A stretch of DNA of 64,000 bases from Frateuria edaphi (GTDB lineage Bacteria; Pseudomonadota; Gammaproteobacteria; Xanthomonadales; Rhodanobacteraceae): assembly GCF_021117405.1 (NCBI RefSeq), contig NZ_CP088251.1, positions 3,676,501 to 3,740,500 of the forward strand, read 5' to 3'. The position numbers and the translations under genes were made by a program. Below the pieces are notes generated by a model. That model searched no databases. It was given only the letters and a program-made list of their open reading frames with translations, and was not told the DNA's origin. The first letter of the stretch is position 1. Every line of letters begins with the position of its first letter. Shown piece after piece: positions 1 to 7,322 of the stretch.

Positions 1-87
1 TTGGGCAGCAGCCTCAAGCGCGCCCTGAACGGCATGCTGCGCGAACGCGGCCTGATGGTCACCCGGGTGGAGCTGGAACTGGCCTGA
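1..87 (+). CDS. C-terminal end of an unidentified protein (5' truncated)
   Basis: The first frame is open from the window edge to a TGA at 85-87 and gives 28 residues ending in a charged, helical-looking tail (MLRERGLMVTRVELELA). I do not recognise the family. It lies 72 bases upstream of rsmG on the same strand, so it may be the preceding gene of the same unit. With so few residues the frame choice itself is uncertain. Confidence 0.35.
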   Translation: MGSSLKRALNGMLRERGLMVTRVELELA

Positions 88-159
88 GGCGGCCAGCGCG
101 CTGGCTTCGATGCGCGCGCGCGGGGATACTTCGCGGTCCTGCCCGCGCCCGGACCGCCC

Positions 160-822
160 ATGAGCCCACGTCCCGTTCTGCAACACCGGCTCGAACAGGG
201 TCTGGCAGCGCTGGGCCTGGCGCTGCCGCCCGGCGCGGTCGAGCGGCTGCTCGACTATCAGGCGCTGCTCGAGCGCTGGAACAGCGCCTACAACCTCACC
301 GCCGTGCGCGACCCCGCCGAGATGGTCACCCGCCACCTGCTCGACTCGCTGGCGATCCTGCCCTACGTGCGGGGCGGGAGCCTCGCGGACCTGGGCACCG
401 GTCCCGGCCTGCCCGGCATCCCGCTGGCGATCGCCGCGCCCGGGCGCGAGGTGTTGCTGGTCGACTCCAACGGCAAGAAGGTGCGCTTCCTGCGCGAGGC
501 GATCCGTTCGCTCAAGCTCGAGGGCGTGCGCGCCGTGCAGTCGCGGGTGGAGGAGGTCGAGGGCCAGTTCGACTGCATCACCGCGCGCGCCTTCGCCAGC
601 CTGGCCGACATGCTCAGCTGGGGCGGTCACCTGCTCGCCCCGTCCGGCCGCTGGCTGGCAATGAAGGGCAAGCCGGCGGCCGACGAGATGGCCGCGCTGC
701 CGGCCGGCTTCGCGGTCCAGGCCACCCACGCGCTGGAAGTGCCCGGCCTGGGCGCCGAGCGCAGCCTGATCGTGATCCAGCGCACCGGGGCCGATGAATC
801 AGGCTCCGGCGCGCCCTGCTAA
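160..822 (+). CDS. rsmG: 16S rRNA (guanine-527-N7)-methyltransferase RsmG (GidB)
   Basis: This SAM-dependent enzyme methylates N7 of G527 in 16S rRNA; loss of it causes low-level streptomycin resistance in other bacteria. At 220 residues it has the usual family length. The N-terminal helices carry the family motifs NLTAVRD (45-51) and RHLLDSL (58-64). The Rossmann SAM loop DLGTGPGLPGIPLA lies at 77-90 and is followed by LLVDSNGKKVRFL. The order rsmG-parA-parB is common in proteobacteria, and parA starts only 33 bases downstream. No strong Shine-Dalgarno is evident, but ATG 160 gives the standard N-terminus. Confidence 0.97.
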   Translation: MSPRPVLQHRLEQGLAALGLALPPGAVERLLDYQALLERWNSAYNLTAVRDPAEMVTRHLLDSLAILPYVRGGSLADLGTGPGLPGIPLAIAAPGREVLLVDSNGKKVRFLREAIRSLKLEGVRAVQSRVEEVEGQFDCITARAFASLADMLSWGGHLLAPSGRWLAMKGKPAADEMAALPAGFAVQATHALEVPGLGAERSLIVIQRTGADESGSGAPC

Positions 823-855
823 TCTACCCGTCCTTTGTTGCAAGTTAAGACGACC

Positions 856-1701
856 ATGGCCCGCATCATCGCTGTCGCCAACCAGAAAGGCGGCGTCGGC
901 AAGACCACCACGGCGGTCAACCTCGCTGCGGCCCTGGCGGCCGCCAAGCGCAAGGTGCTGCTGGTCGACCTGGACCCGCAGGGCAACGCCACCATGGCCT
1001 CGGGCGTGGACAAGCGCGAAGCCAAGCCCAACGGCTGCGAGGTGCTGCTGGACGAGTCGCCGATCGAGCGCGCCATCGTGGGCACCGAGGGCCACTACGA
1101 CCTGCTGCCCGGCAACGGCGACCTGACCGCCGCCGAGCTCAAGCTGATGGACGCGATCGCCCGCGAAAGCCGGCTCAAGGAACAGCTGGCCAAGGTCAGC
1201 GACAAGTACCAGACCATCCTGATCGACTGCCCGCCCTCGCTGCACCTGCTCACGCTCAACGCGCTGACCGCGGCCGATGGGGTGCTCGTGCCGGTGCAGT
1301 GCGAGTACTTCGCGCTGGAAGGGCTCTCCAGTCTGCTCGACACGGTCAAGGCGGTGCGCCAGCGGCTGAACCCTAAGCTGGAGATCGAGGGTCTGCTGCG
1401 GACCATGTACGACGTGCGCAACAACCTGGGCAACGAGGTCTCGGCGCAGCTGACCCAGCACTTCGGCGACAAGGTGCTGCGCTCGATCATCCCGCGCAAC
1501 GTGCGCCTGGCCGAGGCGCCCAGCCACGGCCAGCCGATCCACCTGTACGACCGAAGCTCGCGCGGCGCGATCGCCTACATCGGCCTGGCCGGCGAGATCA
1601 TCCGCCGCGAACGCGGCGCACAGGCGGCCGTGGCCGCGCTCAACGACATGCACGACACCGGCGAGCCGCTCGACGCGGCGGCCGACATCCACCAGGAGTA
1701 A
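856..1701 (+). CDS. parA: Chromosome partitioning ATPase ParA (Soj)
   Basis: A ParA/MinD-type ATPase that, with ParB, segregates the chromosomal origin region. From ATG 856 the protein has 281 residues and begins MARIIAVANQKGGVGKTTT, with the deviant Walker A at residues 11-19. The LVDLDPQGNAT (A') and LIDCPPSL (Walker B) motifs follow. In-frame TTG codons at 835 and 838 could extend it by seven residues, but the resulting MLQVKTT has no family counterpart, so ATG 856 is preferred. parB starts 2 bases after the stop, so the two are co-translated. Confidence 0.96.
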   Translation: MARIIAVANQKGGVGKTTTAVNLAAALAAAKRKVLLVDLDPQGNATMASGVDKREAKPNGCEVLLDESPIERAIVGTEGHYDLLPGNGDLTAAELKLMDAIARESRLKEQLAKVSDKYQTILIDCPPSLHLLTLNALTAADGVLVPVQCEYFALEGLSSLLDTVKAVRQRLNPKLEIEGLLRTMYDVRNNLGNEVSAQLTQHFGDKVLRSIIPRNVRLAEAPSHGQPIHLYDRSSRGAIAYIGLAGEIIRRERGAQAAVAALNDMHDTGEPLDAAADIHQE

Positions 1702-1703
1702 CC

Positions 1704-2570
1704 ATGGCCGCCGCGAAGAAACGGGGACTCGGCCGCGGGCTGGACGCGCTGCTCGGCGGCGATGGCGCCGGCACCGCGTCGCCGCTGGAACAGGAAGGCG
1801 AGCTGCGCACCCTGCCGATCCAGCAGATCCAGCCGGGCAAGTACCAGCCGCGCCGGCACTGGAACGAGGAGGCGCTGGACGAACTGGCCGCCTCGATCAA
1901 GGCGCAGGGCCTGATCCAGCCGGTGGTGGTGCGCGCCATCGGCAGCAACAGCTACGAGCTGATCGCCGGCGAACGCCGCTGGCGCGCGGCCCAGCGCGCG
2001 CAGATGAGCGACATCCCGGCGCTGGTCAAGACGGTCGACGAGGCCGCCGTGCCGGCGATGGCGCTGATCGAGAACATCCAGCGCCAGGACCTTACCCCGC
2101 TCGAAGAAGCCGATGCGCTCAAGCGGCTGATCGACGACTTCGACCTCACCCACCAGCAGGCCGCCGATGCGGTCGGCCGTTCGCGCGCGGCGGTGTCCAA
2201 CCTGCTGCGCCTGATCGACCTGCCCGCCCCGATAAAGAAGCTGCTGGACGAGAGCAAGCTGGAGATGGGCCACGCCCGTTGCCTGCTCACGCTGGACGAG
2301 GGCATCGCCGTGCCGCTGGCGCGCCAGGCCTCGACGCTGGGTTGGAGCGTGCGCGAACTGGAAGAAGCCGCGCGCCGCGCGCAGGCCGCGCCCAAGGGCA
2401 AGGCCAAGGCCGGCCCGCGCGATCCCAACATCGATGCGCTGGAGCGCGAGCTGGGCGAACGCTTCGCCGCCCGCGTGGAGCTTGCCCAGGGCCGCGGCGG
2501 GCGCGGCAAGCTGGTGATCCACTACCACAGCAACGACGAGCTGGACGGGATCCTGGGCAAGCTGCGCTGA
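1704..2570 (+). CDS. parB: Chromosome partitioning protein ParB (Spo0J)
   Basis: A CTP-dependent DNA clamp that loads at parS sites and stimulates ParA. The 288 residues show the typical chromosomal ParB layout: a basic N-terminal tail with GRGLDALLGG (10-19), the ParB/Srx nucleotide-binding region with IQPVVVR (71-77) and GERRWRA (89-95), then ENIQRQDLTPLEEA. A helix-turn-helix follows (QQAADAVGRSRAAVSNLLRL), then a C-terminal dimerisation domain after an Ala/Lys linker. No consensus parS was seen near the operon by eye. A long hairpin repeat follows the stop directly and may end the operon transcript. Confidence 0.96.
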   Translation: MAAAKKRGLGRGLDALLGGDGAGTASPLEQEGELRTLPIQQIQPGKYQPRRHWNEEALDELAASIKAQGLIQPVVVRAIGSNSYELIAGERRWRAAQRAQMSDIPALVKTVDEAAVPAMALIENIQRQDLTPLEEADALKRLIDDFDLTHQQAADAVGRSRAAVSNLLRLIDLPAPIKKLLDESKLEMGHARCLLTLDEGIAVPLARQASTLGWSVRELEEAARRAQAAPKGKAKAGPRDPNIDALERELGERFAARVELAQGRGGRGKLVIHYHSNDELDGILGKLR

Positions 2571-2584
2571 GCTGGCCTCTTGTA

Positions 2585-2638
2585 GGAGCGCCCTTGGGAG
2601 CGACCGCCATCCATCACGGTCACGCCCAAGGGCGCTCC
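2585..2638. repeat. Palindromic repeat (family A), behind parB
   Basis: The 14-bp arms GGAGCGCCCTTGGG (2585-2598) and CCCAAGGGCGCTCC (2625-2638) are perfect inverted complements, with a partly paired interior. The same motif, extended, recurs at 23661-23717. There is no T-tract, so this looks like a REP-type element that could stabilise the parAB mRNA 3' end rather than a classical terminator. Confidence 0.8.
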
Positions 2639-2721
2639 GGCAGGCAAGCCGCGGTCTTGGCCTGCGCCCGCGCCTCGCATCGGCGATAATCCCCGCCCAA
2701 TCGTTCCCCCGGACTGGCCCC

Positions 2722-3438
2722 ATGCCCGAGCTTTCCGTCGTCGTGCCCGTGTTCAACGAGCGCGACAACATCCCGCCGCTACTTGCCGAAATCGCCACCG
2801 CGCTGCGCGGCAAGGCGGATTTCGAGATCGTCTACGTGGACGACGATTCCACCGACGACAGCCGCGCCGTGCTCGCCGCCCAGAAGGCCAGCTACCCGGA
2901 GCTGCGCGTGCTGCACCACGTCAGCCGCAGCGGTCAGAGCACGGCGGTGTCCAACGGCGTGCGCGCCGCGCGCGGCAGCTGGATCGCCACGCTCGATGGC
3001 GACGGCCAGAACGATCCGGCCGACATCCCGCGCCTGCTCGACGCGCGCAGGAACGCGCCGCCCGAGGTGAAATTGTTCGCCGGCTGGCGCACCACGCGCC
3101 GCGACAGCTTCAACAAGCGCATCTCCTCGAAGATCGCCAACGCGGTGCGCTCGCGCATGCTCAAGGACGCCACGCCCGACACCGGCTGCGGCCTGAAACT
3201 GTTCGAGCGCGAGACGTTCCTGCGCCTGCCCTACTTCGACCACATGCACCGCTACCTGCCGGCGCTGGTGCGCCGCGCGGGCTTCGAGAGCCGCAGCGTG
3301 CCGGTCGGCCATCGCCCGCGTACCGCGGGCACCTCCAAGTACGGCATGCTCGACCGCCTGTGGGTCGGCCTGGCCGACCTGCGTGGCGTGGCCTGGCTGA
3401 TGCGCCGCGCCAAGATCACCCGCGTCGAGGAGCTCTAG
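2722..3438 (+). CDS. Family 2 glycosyltransferase (dolichol-phosphate mannosyltransferase-like)
   Basis: A GT-A fold transferase of 238 residues. It opens with LSVVVPVFNERDNI, carries the nucleotide-sugar aspartates in VDDDSTDDS (39-47), and the metal-binding LDGDGQNDPADIP (91-103). The C-terminus has the GTSKYG motif typical of polyprenyl-phosphate sugar synthases. There are no C-terminal membrane helices, so it resembles the catalytic domain of DPM1/ArnC-type enzymes that glycosylate a lipid carrier at the inner membrane. Donor and acceptor cannot be told from sequence. It stands alone on the strand between parB and a DUF488 gene. Confidence 0.85.
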   Translation: MPELSVVVPVFNERDNIPPLLAEIATALRGKADFEIVYVDDDSTDDSRAVLAAQKASYPELRVLHHVSRSGQSTAVSNGVRAARGSWIATLDGDGQNDPADIPRLLDARRNAPPEVKLFAGWRTTRRDSFNKRISSKIANAVRSRMLKDATPDTGCGLKLFERETFLRLPYFDHMHRYLPALVRRAGFESRSVPVGHRPRTAGTSKYGMLDRLWVGLADLRGVAWLMRRAKITRVEEL

Positions 3439-3542
3439 GCCCGGGCCGTAGGATGGGATTCGACCCGCCGCCACCCTAGGCCCGACGGGCCTTTCACCCG
3501 GCGGGCGTAAGCTTGGGGCAGGTTCCTTCCATGGGGGACGCC

Positions 3543-3911
3543 ATGAGCCTGGCCGTCAAACGCGTCTACGATCCGCCCTCGCCGAAGGACGGCTACCGCG
3601 TGCTGGTCGACCGCTTGTGGCCGCGCGGGCTGAAAAAGGCCGACGCGGCGCTCGACCTGTGGGCGAAGGAGGTCGGCCCCTCGCGCGAGCTGCGCGAGTG
3701 GTTCGGCCACGAGCCGACACGCTGGGAGGGTTTTCGCCACCGCTACGCGGGCGAACTCGATGCCGTTCCGGAAAGCTGGCAGTCGCTGGCCGAGAAAGCC
3801 CGCCGCCACCAGGTGACCCTGCTGTTCGGCGCGCGCGACGAGGAGCACAACAACGCCGTGGCGCTGAAGGCGTATCTGGAAAGCTACCTGGCCGCGCACG
3901 GCCCGCATTGA
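3543..3911 (+). CDS. DUF488 family protein (YeaO-like)
   Basis: A small cytoplasmic protein of 122 residues with the DUF488 signature: VKRVYDPPSPKDGYRVLVDR, then LWPRGL, the WAKEVGPSRELREWFGH segment and TLLFGARDEEHNNA near the end. Its biochemical function is not known. ATG 3543 places the conserved motif at the N-terminus; an upstream ATG at 3531 would add four residues. Its stop lies 3 bases from the convergent stop of the GlxA-type gene. The 104-base gap upstream holds inverted-repeat debris (gtaggatggg/ccaccctagg) and no gene. Confidence 0.85.
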   Translation: MSLAVKRVYDPPSPKDGYRVLVDRLWPRGLKKADAALDLWAKEVGPSRELREWFGHEPTRWEGFRHRYAGELDAVPESWQSLAEKARRHQVTLLFGARDEEHNNAVALKAYLESYLAAHGPH

Positions 3912-3914
3912 ACG

Positions 3915-4913
3915 TCAGGCTGGTTCTCGCCCCGTGGCGTGCGCCGAAAAGCGCAGCCGGTACTGCGCCGGGGTAATGCCAAAGCGGCGATGGAAGGCAC
4001 GCCGCAGGTTCTGCTCTTCGCGGTAGCCGCAGTTGGCCGCGATGCGCTTGAGCGGCAGGTCAGTCTGTTCCAGCGCGCGGCAGGCCGCCTCCATCCGGAT
4101 CGCCTCCACCGCTCGGGCTGGCGTGCGTCCCTGGCGAGCGGCATACAGCCGCGCGAACGTACGCGGCGTCATGCAAGCCTGCTCGGCCAACCGCTCCACG
4201 CTCAGGTCCTCGTGCAGATGTGCGGCGATCCATGCGTGCAGAGCAGCGAAGTCGCCATTGCCACGTGCCTGCTCGGCCAGTGGCGCGCTGAACTGCGACT
4301 GCCCGCCCGGACGCTTGACGAACACCACCAGCTGCCGCGCCACGTCGATCGCGGCCTGGTGGCCGAGGTCGTCCTCGATCAACGCCAGCGTCAGGTCGAT
4401 GCCGGCACTGACGCCAGCGGAAGTCCACACCGCACCATCGCGCACGAAAATGCGGTCGGCCTCGATCCGTACCGTGGGATAGGCCGCTTGCAGGCGCTCC
4501 ACCCAGTCCCAGTGCGTGGTCACGCGGCGCCCGTCCAACTGGCCGGCGGCTGCGAGCAGGAAGGCGCCGGTACACACCGAGCAGAGCCGCCGCACCGCCG
4601 GCGCGCGCTCGGCCACCCACGAGACCAGCGCCGCTGGCGCCCGGTAGGTTTCGCCTTCGCAGCCGCCCGGCACGATCAGCGTGTCGATCGGTGCGTCCTG
4701 CAGCGAGGCCACCGGTACGGTCAGCAAGGGCAGGCCGGCGCTGGTGGTTACCAGGCCACCCGTGGCCGAGGCGGTGACGGTCTCGTAGGGCCGCGTTTTG
4801 CCTGCGCGGCGGTTGGCGGTGGTCAACGCCTGCAGCGGGCCGCAGAGGTCCAGCAGGTTCATCTGGTCATAGGCGAGCAGGACGATGCGGCGGGTTGCGG
4901 TCATGGCGGGCAT
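3915..4913 (-). CDS. GlxA-family transcriptional regulator (DJ-1/PfpI sensor domain plus AraC HTH)
   Basis: Of about 332 residues, 9-190 form a DJ-1/PfpI class I glutamine-amidotransferase-like domain with the nucleophile-elbow cysteine in SVCTGA (C114). Residues 220-320 form an AraC/XylS double helix-turn-helix (LSVERLAEQACMTPRTFARL, then LKRIAANCGYREEQNLRRAF). GlxA relatives control catabolic operons for small nitrogenous compounds, with the DJ-1 domain thought to sense the ligand. The frame stays open far upstream, but similarity begins at MTATRRIVLLAYD, so start codons at 4913 or 4904 are the candidates. The neighbouring secreted DJ-1 protein is encoded upstream on the same strand. Confidence 0.9.
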   Translation of the reverse strand: MPAMTATRRIVLLAYDQMNLLDLCGPLQALTTANRRAGKTRPYETVTASATGGLVTTSAGLPLLTVPVASLQDAPIDTLIVPGGCEGETYRAPAALVSWVAERAPAVRRLCSVCTGAFLLAAAGQLDGRRVTTHWDWVERLQAAYPTVRIEADRIFVRDGAVWTSAGVSAGIDLTLALIEDDLGHQAAIDVARQLVVFVKRPGGQSQFSAPLAEQARGNGDFAALHAWIAAHLHEDLSVERLAEQACMTPRTFARLYAARQGRTPARAVEAIRMEAACRALEQTDLPLKRIAANCGYREEQNLRRAFHRRFGITPAQYRLRFSAHATGREPA

Positions 4914-4965
4914 TGTCGGGGTTTGGGGCCGACGGTGCGCGGGCGCGGCGGTGCGCCGTGGAAGC

Positions 4966-6087
4966 TCACCGGCGAAAGCCCGGATATTCAAGATCGAGCG
5001 CGACGCCGTAGGCGGTACTGCGTCCGTAGCGGCTGGCGATGTCCGCCAGTGCCCGGTCGAGCAAGTGCGCCGGCGGGATCGACGCCTGCCAGGCCAGCTC
5101 GCGATCGCCATGGACGGGGGCCGCGTCGGCGCGCAGATCGGGCAACAGCAACAGGCCATGGCGCGTCGGCAGCGGATCCAGCGAGGCGGCCACGGTATAG
5201 ACGCGGCTGCGGCCGGTGCGCGAGTACGCGTCGGCCGCCAGGGCCAGCGCAATGTCGTCCACCCCCGTCGCGACCGGCAGACGGAGGCGTTGGGTACGGT
5301 GCAGCCAGTGATTGGTGTAGTTCGTGGCGAGTAACGCGCGCAGGTTGCCCCACTGCGGCAGGAAGCGGTCGCTGTCGTGCGCGTCGCTCCAGTCGGCCAC
5401 GCCGAGCGTGCGCGCGACCGCCGCCGCGCGCGGCGTGCCCGCGATCGCCTCGACCAGCGCCAGCGCGACCGGCATGGCAGCGCTGATGCCGGCGCTGGAA
5501 ACGATGCGGCCGTCGGCGACATAGCGGATGTTCCTCATCCACGTGACCTGCGGGTACACCTTGGCCCGCAGCGCCTGCGTATCCCAGTGGGCGGTGGCGC
5601 GGTGACCGTCCATCAGGCCAGTGTTTGCCACCACCAGCGCGCCGTCGCAGATGCTGACCAGGGTCGCGCCCTTGGCGCCCTGGGATGTCAGCCAGGCCAG
5701 CAGTGCCGGGTCGCGCGGATGGCTCACCGCCGGCACGATCACGTAATCCGCGCCGTCCGGGTAGTTGGCGTCGAACGCGGCCACCGTGGCCTGCGGCTGG
5801 ACGCGCAGGGCCGGACGCAGCACGAGCGGACCGGAGGCGGTCGCCAGCGAAACCACCTCGGCGGCCTTCGAGGCGCGCAGGATGCCCAGCGGCAGCACGT
5901 AGTCGGCCAGTTCGGTGGTGCTGTCGTCGCTGCCGTTTTCACCGACCACCGCCACGAGTGGCCGCGCGCGTCCGAAGCGCGGTTGCCACGCCGCGATGTG
6001 GTTCGTTGCGGCGGGCGCGGGTGGTCGTGCGAAGGCGGGCGTGCCCGCTATCGCGGCGGCGAACAGGACAAGCAAGCGCAGGCGCAT
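4966..6087 (-). CDS. Exported DJ-1/PfpI domain protein
   Basis: A 373-residue protein with a Sec signal peptide (MRLRLLVLFAAAIAGTPAFA, cleavage near residue 20), hence periplasmic. Residues 42-200 form a DJ-1/PfpI domain with the elbow cysteine in SICDGA (C147) and the conserved GLMDGHRATAHW. This region parallels the ligand domain of the adjacent GlxA-type regulator, but the HTH is replaced by about 170 residues of unknown function. The stop is 52 bases from the start of the regulator gene, so the two probably form one transcript. The role is unknown; a periplasmic partner in ligand processing or sensing is an inference from the pairing. Confidence 0.8.
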   Translation of the reverse strand: MRLRLLVLFAAAIAGTPAFARPPAPAATNHIAAWQPRFGRARPLVAVVGENGSDDSTTELADYVLPLGILRASKAAEVVSLATASGPLVLRPALRVQPQATVAAFDANYPDGADYVIVPAVSHPRDPALLAWLTSQGAKGATLVSICDGALVVANTGLMDGHRATAHWDTQALRAKVYPQVTWMRNIRYVADGRIVSSAGISAAMPVALALVEAIAGTPRAAAVARTLGVADWSDAHDSDRFLPQWGNLRALLATNYTNHWLHRTQRLRLPVATGVDDIALALAADAYSRTGRSRVYTVAASLDPLPTRHGLLLLPDLRADAAPVHGDRELAWQASIPPAHLLDRALADIASRYGRSTAYGVALDLEYPGFRR

Positions 6088-6197
6088 GGAAGGTGATCCG
6101 GCAAGAAGGTGGGACGCCAGTGTCGCCGGCCGGCGCTTGGCGCTCGTGACACAAAACCGTCAAAACCTGCCAGATCGGCGCCCGCAGGCGCGTTGCC

Positions 6198-7103
6198 TCA
6201 ACCCTGGGGTCGCCAGCGTTCCAGTGCCTCGCGGGTGCGCGTCCGCCCCAGTTCGATCAGCTCGCTGGCGCGGTAGAACTCATAGGTAGCCGCGGCGTCG
6301 CGCGGGATCTCGATCAGCAGGTCGGGTTCGTACGCGGCCAGGCGCAGCCGCGAGAGGTTCGACTGCATCAGGTCCATTGCCTGGTTAAGCAGGGCCAGTG
6401 CGCCTGGCTCGTGCACGCGCGCGGGTTTGTCCTCGCGGTGCGAGAGCAGCCGGCCGAGCCAGCCGGATTCCTCATCCGGATCCGCATCCGGATCGGCTTT
6501 GGCATCCCGCTCGGGGGCCAGCATGTTGGAGCGGCCATCGAGGCTGATCGCAAAGAGGACTTCCGCGCGCTCGCGGATCAGCGGCGTCACGGGCACCGGG
6601 TTGAGCAGCGCACCGTCGACCAGCCGGCGGCCGTCGATCGTGTGGGGACGGAAGATGGTGGGAATCGCGATCGAAGCGCGAATCGCGTCGAACAGCTGGC
6701 CGCGGGTCAGCCAGACCTCGCGTTCGCGGTCGATGTCGGTAGCCACGGCGGTATAGGTCAGCGGCAGGTCCTCGATGCGCGCGTCGCCGATCAGCTCGCG
6801 CAACGTCTCGATGATTCTCTCGCCCTTGATCAGTCCGCCGCGGAAGGTCCAGTCGACCAGCCGCAGCACATCGAAGCGGGCGAGCTTGCAGACCCAGTCG
6901 CGGTAGACCGGAAGCTTGCCCATCGCGTAGATGCCGCCGATCAGCGCGCCCATCGAGGTGCCGGCGATCGCGCCGATCGCATACCCCTGGCGCTCGATCT
7001 CCTCGATCACGCCGATGTGCGCCAGCCCCTTGGCGCCGCCGGCGCCAAGCGCCAGTGCGACGGTCGGTTTGCGCGGGGCATCCGCGGAGGCGGGCTGGCT
7101 CAT
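6198..7103 (-). CDS. Patatin-like phospholipase (RssA-type)
   Basis: A 301-residue patatin-domain serine hydrolase. All family motifs are present: the oxyanion glycine loop GAGGAKG (20-26), the nucleophile GTSMG (S50) and the catalytic aspartate DGA (D163). The SIAIPTIFRP and NPVPV segments are conserved too. It probably hydrolyses acyl esters of phospholipids at the cytoplasmic face. There is no signal peptide, and the length agrees with the short bacterial RssA/YchK group. It is transcribed divergently from the SLC13-type transporter across a 219-base spacer that must hold both promoters; I could not pick a clear -35/-10 there. Confidence 0.92.
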   Translation of the reverse strand: MSQPASADAPRKPTVALALGAGGAKGLAHIGVIEEIERQGYAIGAIAGTSMGALIGGIYAMGKLPVYRDWVCKLARFDVLRLVDWTFRGGLIKGERIIETLRELIGDARIEDLPLTYTAVATDIDREREVWLTRGQLFDAIRASIAIPTIFRPHTIDGRRLVDGALLNPVPVTPLIRERAEVLFAISLDGRSNMLAPERDAKADPDADPDEESGWLGRLLSHREDKPARVHEPGALALLNQAMDLMQSNLSRLRLAAYEPDLLIEIPRDAAATYEFYRASELIELGRTRTREALERWRPQG

Positions 7104-7322
7104 GCGGTAGCCTGTGAAGGGCGAGTCCTCACGATACGTTAGCGTGGGGCTGTGGTGAAGTCTGCGTCCGGACGTCAGCGGTCGCGACCGTTATGATGGT
7201 CCTTCGGCGTCCGCGCCATCGACCAGGCAGCCCAAAGGAACCATGCCAGCCAAGACCCGCCTGCACGCCCGGCCCCGTCCGCCGGCCCCGCGCCGCCCCG
7301 CTCGCCGTCGGGGGGAGCGCGC

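Noticed and set aside
1-4000. parS centromere site near parAB
   Set aside because: No sequence close to the consensus TGTTTCACGTGAAACA was found by eye around the operon.
4914-5522. N-terminal extension of the GlxA-type regulator through the neighbouring gene
   Set aside because: The frame is open but the residues are Arg/Ser/Pro-rich noise. The same DNA encodes the end of the exported DJ-1 protein, and family similarity starts at MTATRRIVLLAYD.
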